NCBI RefSeq assembly: GCF_026540855.1
Contig: NZ_JALNUP010000012.1
Coordinates: forward strand, 51,278 to 115,277
Source: Sphingomonas sp. GC_Shp_5
Lineage (GTDB): Bacteria; Pseudomonadota; Alphaproteobacteria; Sphingomonadales; Sphingomonadaceae
Direction: 5' to 3'
DNA length: 64,000 bases
The position numbers were made by a program, and so were the translations under genes. Shown here one piece after another: positions 25,260 to 32,582 of this stretch (positions are counted from its first letter, which is position 1; every line of letters begins with the position of its first letter). The notes below the pieces were generated by a model. The model saw only the letters and a list, made by a program, of their open reading frames with translations, did no database searches and was not told the DNA's origin.

Positions 25260-25691
25260 ATGTCCAGCCCCACGCCCAGCGCGATGCCGACCCTGGCCGA
25301 CGTCCGCGACGAATATGATTTCCTCGATCCGGATGATCGCTATCGCCTGCTGATCGATCTCGGCCGCGCGTTGGAGCCGATGCCCGATGCGCTCAAGACC
25401 GAGGCAACGCTGGTCCGCGGCTGTTCCGCCTCGGTCTGGGTCTATCCCACCGCCCGCGACAACGGCACGCTCCACTTCCTCGCCGATTCCAACGCCGCGA
25501 TCACCAAGGGCATCATCGCGTTGGTGCTGCTGACGGTGCAGGACCAGCCCGCCGCCGCGATTACCGCCACCGACATCCCGGGCGAGCTCGCGCCGTTCGA
25601 ACTCGGCAAGCAGCTCAGCTCCAACCGTACCCAGGGCATCCCCAACATGATCGCGCTGATCCGCGACAGCGCGGCACGGCTAAGGGGCTAG
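25260..25691 (+). CDS. sufE: Cysteine desulfuration protein SufE
   Basis: 143 residues. The family core LADVRDEYDFLDPDDRYRLLIDLGRAL is followed by LVRGCSASVWV, whose cysteine (C55) accepts persulfide, and by the C-terminal LSSNRTQGIPNMIALIR. SufE takes sulfur from a cysteine desulfurase to scaffold proteins. It is 67 bases beyond the psp operon and could be read from it, but a separate promoter is likely. Its last four bases overlap a convergent ferredoxin-like gene. Confidence 0.92.
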   Translation: MSSPTPSAMPTLADVRDEYDFLDPDDRYRLLIDLGRALEPMPDALKTEATLVRGCSASVWVYPTARDNGTLHFLADSNAAITKGIIALVLLTVQDQPAAAITATDIPGELAPFELGKQLSSNRTQGIPNMIALIRDSAARLRG

Positions 25692-25993
25692 CTTTCCAAC
25701 CGGGCGGCGACCTCGCCAAGCTCCGCGCCTTTGGGGATGCTCAGCCACTCGGTGGGTCGTCGGCTGTCGATCACGATCACCGCGCGCTTGGGGCAGAGGC
25801 CGAGGCATTTGGTCTCAACCACGCCGAGCGTACTCTTGCGGCCCTTGCCGCCGCCGAGCAGCTGTCGCAGCACCTTGGCGAGCGAGCTGTGCCCCTTCTT
25901 GCCGAAGCCGCCATTGATCTTGCGGCTGCATTTGCCGCACACCAGGATCGCGCCCTGCCAGTCGCTGCGGATCCGCTTCAGCGTGGGCGCCAC
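25688..25993 (-). CDS. Small thioredoxin-like [2Fe-2S] ferredoxin-domain protein
   Basis: 101 residues. Cysteine pairs are LVCGKCSRKING and KCLGLCPKRAVIVI, the pattern of the thioredoxin-fold 2Fe-2S proteins related to NuoE/HoxE C-terminal domains. No partner dehydrogenase is adjacent. Its start overlaps the upstream J-domain gene by 16 bases and its end overlaps sufE by four, so it is a compact minus-strand pair facing sufE. Confidence 0.78.
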   Translation of the reverse strand: MAPTLKRIRSDWQGAILVCGKCSRKINGGFGKKGHSSLAKVLRQLLGGGKGRKSTLGVVETKCLGLCPKRAVIVIDSRRPTEWLSIPKGAELGEVAARLES

Positions 25994-26517
25994 TCACGCT
26001 GCTCCTCGGCGGTACGCAGGATCTCATAGGCCGCCTGGACTGCCTGGAAGCGGACGGCGGCATCGGCGTCGCCGGGGCGGACGTCGGGGTGGTTTTCCTT
26101 GGCCATCCGCCGCCACGCCGCCTTGACGGCATCGAAATCGGCATCGCTCTCCAGCCCCAGCGCCTCCAGCGCGCGCAGTTCGTCGCGTGAGCGGGTGCCG
26201 TCACCGGGGCCTCCCCAGGCGTAATGCTTGGATTGCGTATAGCCGGCCGCGGTGCTGCTTTCGGACGCCTCGCGTGCCGCGGCTTCTTCGGCGTTGAGCC
26301 CCTCGAAATAGTTCCAGCCGCGATTGTATTCGCCGGCATGGGTTTCGCAGAAATACCAGCGGTCGGGGTTGTTGGGCGATTTGGGCGCCGGGCAATTACC
26401 CGGCTCCTCGCAGCCATGGCGATCGCACAGCCGCACCTGCGTCGCCTCGCGGCCGGAGCCATATCCCCGCCAGCGGGGAAAGCCCCAGTCGTTCGATCGA
26501 GAGGTGGTACGCGCCAT
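25978..26517 (-). CDS. J-domain (DnaJ-like) protein with N-terminal Cys/His region
   Basis: 179 residues. A Cys/His-rich head (LCDRHGCEEPGNCPAP...YFCETHAGEYNRGWNYFEG) is probably zinc-binding. The C-terminal J domain (about 115-176) contains AWRRMAKENHPDV, the HPD triad that stimulates Hsp70 ATPase. It has no Gly/Phe region, so it is a type III J protein. It overlaps the ferredoxin-like gene, suggesting a link to iron-sulphur or protein-quality work, but this is inference. Confidence 0.85.
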   Translation of the reverse strand: MARTTSRSNDWGFPRWRGYGSGREATQVRLCDRHGCEEPGNCPAPKSPNNPDRWYFCETHAGEYNRGWNYFEGLNAEEAAAREASESSTAAGYTQSKHYAWGGPGDGTRSRDELRALEALGLESDADFDAVKAAWRRMAKENHPDVRPGDADAAVRFQAVQAAYEILRTAEEQREWRPR

Positions 26518-26565
26518 CGCGCCGACATAAGCCGTTGAACCGCTGGCGCAACCGCCGTGGACGGC

Positions 26566-28530
26566 TCAGCCCATCTTGAACGCCACCCCTTGCGTGCTCG
26601 CGCCGCAGCCGAGGGCGCCGGCGGGCCGGTAGCTCTTGGCATAGGTCGCGCCGCTCACGGTCTGCACACCGGCGCGGGTGAACACGAACGGCGGGTAACT
26701 GACGATCGCCCGCTCGTTGAGCACTTTGCCATCGGCGGCAATGTCGAACTGGGTCCGGGTCCAGCCCTCGAAGCCCCAGACGCGGGCCTCGTCGGGGAAG
26801 GTGCCGCCATAATGCAGCAGCTTGGGCGGGTTGTCGCTCAGCGCGCATTGGTCGGCGGACAGGCCGGATTGCGCATACGCGGCCTTGGCCGCCTCCTTGT
26901 TGCCGCGATCCTCCTCGAACGATGCGGTGCGGATCAGTGCGCCCACCCGCAGCGGATCGTCGCGACCGAGCCCCGGCAAGGCTGCAGCCTGCTGCAGCAG
27001 CGCGAGCGCGGCGTCGCGGGCCCTGCCCCGCTCGTTGTCGGCCAGCATCAGCAGCAGCGCCGCGCGGGCGCGCGGGTCGCTGGCGTAAGGCTGCTCGGTC
27101 AGCATCGGCGTGACGAGGCGGCGGAACACGCCGGGCCTGTAGCTCTCGGCCTTGGCGCTGGTCCGGGCGGTGATGTCGAGCCCGAGCCGCGCGGTGACCG
27201 GCGCATCGGCGGCGTTGGCGATCGCCAGCGCCCGCGTTGCGAAGCCCACCCGCTCCTCGCGCGGCAGCACTGGATTGTCGATCAACGCGACCAGCGACGA
27301 CAGCGCCGCGAGCGACGCGCCCTGCCCCTGTGCCTCGACCTTCGCCAGCGCCGCCCGCTGGCCGCCGAGCGCAATCGCATCGCCAACCGTCTGCTCGGCG
27401 ACCGGATGGCCCTTGTCGTTCAACCAGCGGGCGAGGTCGGCGGCAAGCCCCGCGCCCACCGATGGCCGCTCGAAAGCAAGGTTGCAGCGCATTTCCACCC
27501 GCATGTTGTAGCGGAAGAAGGTGGGCATCTGCTTCACCTGCTCCGCCGTCCAAGACCATCGCCCCGCCGCGCGCGCGAATTCGAGCGCGACGGCGCCGCC
27601 GCCGGCGGCATAGATCGGCCGTGCGGCGGCGACGCTGCCGTCGTCGGCGATCGAGAATTCGACCACCGCCATGTCAGCCGGCTTCAGCCCGGCCTCACCG
27701 CCGCAGTCGGGCGGCGTCATTTCCACCGCGGGGTTGAACTTGCCCGAGCTCAGCCGGCCGGCGCCGGTCATCGCCATGTAATGGCGCGCCTCGTCGGTAT
27801 CGCCGGACAGCAGCAGCGCGATCGCGGCATTGGATCGCGCCGACACGTCGTTGAGGTCGGTTGCTTCGGTCAGACCGCCCATCAATTTGACGGCAGCAAC
27901 GGTCGCCGCGCGGGCGCCGGGCAGGTCGCCGCGGTTCAGCAACAGCACGCCCTTGGCCGTGCCGAACTGCCCACGCACCACGTTGCCCATCTTGCTGGTG
28001 GCGAGCAGCGCCTCGGCTCGCGTCGCCGCCGCTGCCGCGCCATCGGGATCGGTGAAGGTCTTGGTCTTGATGATCGCGAGCAGGGTGGACAATTTGTCGG
28101 TCGGCGTCGCCGCGAGCGCCTCGGCCTGGTCGTAGGCGGCCGCGGCGCTGGCATAGTCGACCGCATTCTGGGCGATCCGGCCGAGATTGTAGAAGGCGTT
28201 CCATCGATCCTCCCGCAACGAAGGATCGTTCGCCGGCAGGCCCGCCAGCCCCTCGCGCGCCGCGATCACGGCATCGTCCTTGCGATCGAGATCGAGCAGC
28301 ACCGCGCTCTTACGCACCAGCACGATCGCATGGCTGCGGCCGTTGGTGCCGACCCGCCGCTCCAGCGATTCCCACGCCGCGAGCGCCGCCGCCTTGTCGG
28401 TGCCCGCCGACAGCGCCGCCGCTGCCTCGAAATCCTGCTGCACGCTTTGCGCGGGTTGCTGCGCCGCTGCGCCCGCCACCAGACAAAACGCCAATGCCAT
28501 CGCACCAGCCCTGCTCGTCACCCGAATCAT
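26566..28530 (-). CDS. Exported TPR-like protein with two TonB_C-like domains
   Basis: 654 residues with a signal peptide (MALAFCLVAGAAAQ). The first 270 residues are helical repeats (LAAWESLERRVGTN..., AFYNLGRIAQNAVDYASAAAAYDQAEAL), TPR-like. A TonB-C-like segment (AVVEFSIADDGSVAAARPIYA) follows, then more helical repeats and a second such segment (TRTQFDIAADGKVLNERAIVSYPP) near the end. These small beta domains normally bind TonB boxes or peptidoglycan; here they are isolated from TonB. Sphingomonads carry several similar periplasmic proteins of unknown use. Confidence 0.7.
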   Translation of the reverse strand: MIRVTSRAGAMALAFCLVAGAAAQQPAQSVQQDFEAAAALSAGTDKAAALAAWESLERRVGTNGRSHAIVLVRKSAVLLDLDRKDDAVIAAREGLAGLPANDPSLREDRWNAFYNLGRIAQNAVDYASAAAAYDQAEALAATPTDKLSTLLAIIKTKTFTDPDGAAAAATRAEALLATSKMGNVVRGQFGTAKGVLLLNRGDLPGARAATVAAVKLMGGLTEATDLNDVSARSNAAIALLLSGDTDEARHYMAMTGAGRLSSGKFNPAVEMTPPDCGGEAGLKPADMAVVEFSIADDGSVAAARPIYAAGGGAVALEFARAAGRWSWTAEQVKQMPTFFRYNMRVEMRCNLAFERPSVGAGLAADLARWLNDKGHPVAEQTVGDAIALGGQRAALAKVEAQGQGASLAALSSLVALIDNPVLPREERVGFATRALAIANAADAPVTARLGLDITARTSAKAESYRPGVFRRLVTPMLTEQPYASDPRARAALLLMLADNERGRARDAALALLQQAAALPGLGRDDPLRVGALIRTASFEEDRGNKEAAKAAYAQSGLSADQCALSDNPPKLLHYGGTFPDEARVWGFEGWTRTQFDIAADGKVLNERAIVSYPPFVFTRAGVQTVSGATYAKSYRPAGALGCGASTQGVAFKMG

Positions 28531-28579
28531 GGCATCCCCCCACCCGATTTGGCGGGAATGTGCTCACAGCACCGGAAAA

Positions 28580-28964
28580 ATGCCAGAGGGTCTGTAAGCC
28601 GGGTTCTGTCCACCGGCGCGAAGCCGGATAGGCGACCATTCCTCTCGGACGACGCTTGCGCGCCGCCTCCAGCAATCAACCCGGGTGACGAGCTGAAACG
28701 AAGCCCATGTGCCACCCCTATTCGATCTTGCTCCCGGTGGGGTTTACCATGCCGCTCCCGTTACCGGTCGCGCGGTGCGCTCTTGCCGCACCCTTTCACC
28801 CTTGCCCGCCCGAAGGCTTCATCCCGAAGGATTAGGCGGTCTGCTCTCTGTGGCACTGTCCCTGGGGTCGCCCCCGCCGGGCGTTACCCGGCACCGTCGT
28901 TCCGCGGAGCCCGGACTTTCCTCGACACGCTTGCACGTGACGCGGCCGCCCGACCCTCTGGCGC
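28580..28964 (-). ncRNA. rnpB: RNase P RNA (bacterial class A)
   Basis: On the minus strand the signature GAGGAAAGTCCGGGCTCC is present (28907-28924), together with the CAGAACCCGGCTTACA tail. The ends pair as P1: GCCAGAGGGTC at the 5' side with its complement GACCCTCTGGC at the 3' side. RNase P trims tRNA 5' ends. Ends are approximate. Confidence 0.95.
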
Positions 28965-28971
28965 CCTCCCC

Positions 28972-29661
28972 TTAGTCGTCGCCCTGGGGTTTGGGAAGCA
29001 ATAGCGCGAGCAGGATCATCCGACATTCGGCATCTACCTCGCCGTCGATCAGCTCGGGGCGAAATCGGCGCTGGAAGGCCATAATCGCCGCCATCGCATC
29101 GGCCACGTCATAGCCGAACCGCTCGAGCGCGAGCAGGAAGCCCCCTTGAGTCCACATCGGGTCCATCAGATTCCGGGTCGGCCGCGGCAGCGCCAGCCGC
29201 AGCCGGGCGAGCTGATACCAGGGAAACAATTCGCCGGGATCGCGCTTGCGAGTCGGCGCGATGTCCGAATGGCCGACGACGTTGCCGCGCGTGATGCCGT
29301 GGCGTTCCTTGATAGCCGCCACCAGCGGGATCAGCGCGGCGATTTGCTGCTCGGTGAACGGCCGATAGCCCCAGTCATGCCCCGGATTCACGATCTCGAT
29401 GCCGACGCTCGCTGAATTGACGTCGGTGATCCCTCGCCAATGCGATTGGCCCGCATGCCAGGCGCGCTGATCCTCGGCGACCATGCGCAGCACCGTGCCG
29501 TCCTCGTCGACCAGATAATGGGCGGAGACCTTCGCCTCAGGGTCGCGCAGCCGCGCGATCGCGGAGGCTGCATCCTCCATGCCGGTATAATGGAGCACGA
29601 TCATGCTGATCGGCAGCGTCCGCTCGTCGAAGTTCGGCGACGGCGTGTCGATAATGGTCAT
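28972..29661 (-). CDS. N-acetylmuramoyl-L-alanine amidase (amidase_2)
   Basis: 229 residues. The amidase_2 core is visible as ISMIVLHYTGM (zinc His), SVGIEIVNPGHDWGYRPF and GHSDIAPTRKRDPGELFPW, and a C-terminal PGRP/peptidoglycan-binding-like helix bundle follows. No signal peptide is seen, so it may act in the cytoplasm as AmpD/AmiD-type recycling, or its signal is missing. It splits N-acetylmuramic acid from L-alanine peptides. Confidence 0.85.
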   Translation of the reverse strand: MTIIDTPSPNFDERTLPISMIVLHYTGMEDAASAIARLRDPEAKVSAHYLVDEDGTVLRMVAEDQRAWHAGQSHWRGITDVNSASVGIEIVNPGHDWGYRPFTEQQIAALIPLVAAIKERHGITRGNVVGHSDIAPTRKRDPGELFPWYQLARLRLALPRPTRNLMDPMWTQGGFLLALERFGYDVADAMAAIMAFQRRFRPELIDGEVDAECRMILLALLLPKPQGDD

Positions 29662-29703
29662 GCGCCACCCGTAGCCGCAAAATGCGGCGGGCGTACAGAG
29701 GCC

Positions 29704-30561
29704 TCAGGCGGCGTTGCGGGTCCCGGGCGCAGGACTGGCGACCCGCTCGTAGAAGCCGCGCAACCGCTTGCTCGGCTCGAACTCGCGAGTCTGGCCGATC
29801 ACCGTCTCGCCGGCGCCGAGCACCAATGTGCCGCCGGAGCGCAGCGCGCCGGCGAGCCGCGCGAACACCTGAGCCTTGATCGGCGGCGCGAAGTACAACA
29901 GCACGTTGCGGCACAGCACGATGTCGAACTGCCCAGGAGGCGCCGGCTCCGCCGCGAGATTGTGGCGGCGCACCGAGATCATCCGGGTGAGCTCGGGATT
30001 GGCGACCCAGTCGGCACCCGCCGCCTCGAACCAGCGCATCATCCGGCGGATCGGCAGTCCGCGCTGGATTTCGAACTGGGTAAAACGCGCCGCCCGGGTA
30101 CGCGCCACTGCGGCATCGGACACGTCGGTGGCGACGATCTCGGGCACCGGCACGCCGCGGTCCTGCTGGCGTTCGGCAAACAGCATCGCCAGCGACAGCG
30201 GCTCCTGGCCCGACGAGCAACCGGCGCACCAGATGCGCGGGCGTCGGCCGGTGGCCTCCACCGCGGTCGCCGCCTCGATGATCGAATCGAAGATCAGGGC
30301 GTCGCGAAAGAACGATGTCTCCCCGTTCACCAACGCTTCGACTATCTGATCCCCCACCATCGTATCCCGTCCTTCCAACAGCACCCCGACCAGCTGATCC
30401 AGCGTTTCCAGCCCCCGATCGCGCAACAGCGGCTTGAGCGCGGTATCGATCCGCCACGATCGATTGCTGGCGATCTGCTGCCCGGTTCGCGCCTCGAGCA
30501 GCGCGGTCAGCACGCTTACCGCGATCGCCGATGCCCCGGGGATGGTCGGCAGCCCGGTCAT
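29704..30561 (-). CDS. cheR: Chemoreceptor glutamate methyltransferase CheR
   Basis: 285 residues. An N-terminal helical CheR_N region is followed by the SAM-binding fold: FFRDALIFDSI, IWCAGCSSGQEPLSLAMLF (SAM loop), IVATDVSDAAVARTR and FDIVLCRNVLLYF. It methylates glutamates of methyl-accepting proteins. It overlaps cheB by ATGA at the end of the chemotaxis operon. Confidence 0.92.
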   Translation of the reverse strand: MTGLPTIPGASAIAVSVLTALLEARTGQQIASNRSWRIDTALKPLLRDRGLETLDQLVGVLLEGRDTMVGDQIVEALVNGETSFFRDALIFDSIIEAATAVEATGRRPRIWCAGCSSGQEPLSLAMLFAERQQDRGVPVPEIVATDVSDAAVARTRAARFTQFEIQRGLPIRRMMRWFEAAGADWVANPELTRMISVRRHNLAAEPAPPGQFDIVLCRNVLLYFAPPIKAQVFARLAGALRSGGTLVLGAGETVIGQTREFEPSKRLRGFYERVASPAPGTRNAA

Positions 30562-31688
30562 GGCCGCCGCCGTGCCGCCGCGAGGCGACCGATCTCGTCG
30601 GGCGGCATCACCGCCTGGGCGAGGCCCTGTGCCGCCACCGCGCCGGGCATGCCCCAGATCACCGAGCTCGCCTTATCCTGCACCACCACGCAACCACCGG
30701 CCGCATGCACCGCCAGCGCGCCCTCGGCGCCGTCGCGGCCCATGCCGCTCAGCACGATGGCGAGCACGCGCGAACCGAACACCTCGGCGAGCGAATCGAA
30801 CATCGGATCCACCGATGGCAAACAGCCGCTGGTTACGCTCTCGCGAGAGAGGCGGATCGAGGCACTGCCGTCGCGCAAGCGTACGCAGCGCACATGGGCG
30901 TCGCCGGGCGCGACGATGATGCGGCCCGGCCTGATCCGCAGCCGGTCCGTCGCGACATCGCACGGGCGGCCGCCGAGCACGGCGAGCTGCGCCGCGAAGT
31001 AAGGCATGAACGAGGCCGGCAGATGCTGGGTGACCAGGATCGGCAGGCGGAAACTCGGCGGAATGGTCCGCAGCAATTGGCTAAGCGCGTGGATTCCGCC
31101 CGTCGAGGCGCCGATCGCGACGATGTCAAATTCGTCGCTGCCACCCTGCGGGCTGACGGACCCTGCAGCAAACGGCGGCATGGCACTGATCCGCGCCGCG
31201 GCGGGCGGGATCGCCGGCATCGCCGGCATCGGCACCGCCGGCATCGGCACGGCCGCGCCGTCGTTGAGCCGGCGCAGCTTTTCAACCAGCGCCTCGCCGA
31301 ACCGCGACATGAGATGGCCAGGCGCGGGCTTCTCCAGCGTATCGGCGGCCCCGAGCGCCAGGGCCTGAAGAGTGATCGCGGCGCCTTCGCTGGCGCAGGA
31401 CGAGACGATAACCACCTTGGCGCCATGACTCGCCGCAAGCATGTCTGGCAGCGCGGTAATGCCGTCGGTGCCCGGCATCTGTACGTCGAGCAGGATGAAA
31501 TCCACCGTCTGCTTGGCGAGGAAAGCCATCGCCGCCGCCGCTGTGGACACCGACTCGGTGACCGAAAAACTGCCGCTGGCATCGATCATCCGGGCCATCA
31601 CCGCCCGGGCGACCGCTGAATCGTCGACGATCAGGACGCGCGCCTTGCCGGGTTCGGGCAGGGCACATGCAATAGGGGAATGTGCCAC
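30558..31688 (-). CDS. cheB: Chemotaxis methylesterase CheB
   Basis: 376 residues. The receiver domain has DD at 22-23 and D68 in LLDVQMPGTDG. A linker rich in Met/Pro/Ala follows, then the methylesterase with IGASTGGIHALSQLL, LVTQHLPASFM and GMGRDGAEGALAVHAAGG as the Ser-His-Asp triad. It demethylates or deamidates chemoreceptors when phosphorylated. Confidence 0.93.
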   Translation of the reverse strand: MAHSPIACALPEPGKARVLIVDDSAVARAVMARMIDASGSFSVTESVSTAAAAMAFLAKQTVDFILLDVQMPGTDGITALPDMLAASHGAKVVIVSSCASEGAAITLQALALGAADTLEKPAPGHLMSRFGEALVEKLRRLNDGAAVPMPAVPMPAMPAIPPAAARISAMPPFAAGSVSPQGGSDEFDIVAIGASTGGIHALSQLLRTIPPSFRLPILVTQHLPASFMPYFAAQLAVLGGRPCDVATDRLRIRPGRIIVAPGDAHVRCVRLRDGSASIRLSRESVTSGCLPSVDPMFDSLAEVFGSRVLAIVLSGMGRDGAEGALAVHAAGGCVVVQDKASSVIWGMPGAVAAQGLAQAVMPPDEIGRLAAARRRP

Positions 31689-31707
31689 GTGGCCGAGCCC
31701 TTCGGGG

Positions 31708-32073
31708 TCAGGCCATGCCCACGATCTGAAGCTTCGATTCCAGCGTGTCGCGGTCGAACGGCTTCATGACATATTCGTCCGCCCCGGCTTCGATCGCGGC
31801 ACGAATATAAGCCATGCCGTTCTCGGTGGTGCAGAACACCACTTTGGGTCGCGACGGAATGCTCGATTCGCGCAGTGCGCGCAGGAAATCCATCCCGCTC
31901 ATCACAGGCATGTTCCAGTCGAGCAGGATCACGTCGGGCGCGGATACCAGGCACGCATCGAGCGCCTCGCGGCCGTCGCAGGCTTCGCTGACGGAAAAGT
32001 CGAGTGTTTCAAGGATGTGGCGGGCGACCTTACGGATCACCTTCGAATCGTCGACAACGAGGCAGGTCTTCAT
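31708..32073 (-). CDS. cheY: Single-domain response regulator, CheY type
   Basis: 121 residues, receiver only. Acidic pocket residues are D8/D9, the phosphorylation site is D52 in LLDWNMPVMSG, and the conserved lysine is in VMKPFD. The pattern fits a chemotaxis CheY placed between cheW and cheB. Confidence 0.9.
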   Translation of the reverse strand: MKTCLVVDDSKVIRKVARHILETLDFSVSEACDGREALDACLVSAPDVILLDWNMPVMSGMDFLRALRESSIPSRPKVVFCTTENGMAYIRAAIEAGADEYVMKPFDRDTLESKLQIVGMA

Positions 32074-32156
32074 GAATGGGCCTTTTCGTGCGGTGGCGCG
32101 GGATCGTTATGCCTGGGAAGCGTAAGCGGGGCGTTAAGCTGCGAGACGATTGCGGC

Positions 32157-32582
32157 TCAGGCGGCGAGGGCCTGGGACGGGATCAGCGCGGCGAGATCGA
32201 CGATCAGCATCGGCTCGCCGTCGCGCTCCACCAGCCCGGTGCCCGCGGCGGCCCAGCCGCGGTCCAGCGCCAGGCCGGACGACAGCGGCTGGCGTTCGAA
32301 CAACGCCACGTCCTCCAGCGAATCGACCAGGATGGCATAATGGTGACCGTCGAAGCGGGTGATGATCGCGCGGCGCGTGCTCGCCGGGGTCGGCTCGAGG
32401 CCGAGCGCGGTGCCGGTGTCGATCACCGTCACCACCCGGCTGCGCAGCGCCACCAGCCCGCGCACCGCGGCCTCGGCGCGCGGCACCGCCACCACCTCGG
32501 CGATGTCGACCACCGAGTCGACCTGCCCAGCCTCGATGGCGACGCCGCGGCCGGCGATATGGGCGATCAGGAACAGTTCCAT
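32157..32582 (-). CDS. cheW: Chemotaxis coupling protein CheW
   Basis: 141 residues of a single CheW beta-barrel: MELFLIAHIAGRGVAIEAGQVDSVVDIAEV, then VRGLVALRSRVVTVIDTGTALG and DRGWAAAGTGLVERDGEPMLIVDLAALI. It couples receptors to CheA. It overlaps the cheA stop by one base (TGATG). Confidence 0.88.
   Translation of the reverse strand: MELFLIAHIAGRGVAIEAGQVDSVVDIAEVVAVPRAEAAVRGLVALRSRVVTVIDTGTALGLEPTPASTRRAIITRFDGHHYAILVDSLEDVALFERQPLSSGLALDRGWAAAGTGLVERDGEPMLIVDLAALIPSQALAA

Noticed and set aside
26557..29004. Long plus-strand frame across the TPR gene and RNase P RNA
   Set aside because: It runs through rnpB and is antisense to a signal-peptide protein with conserved domains; composition is that of a shadow frame.
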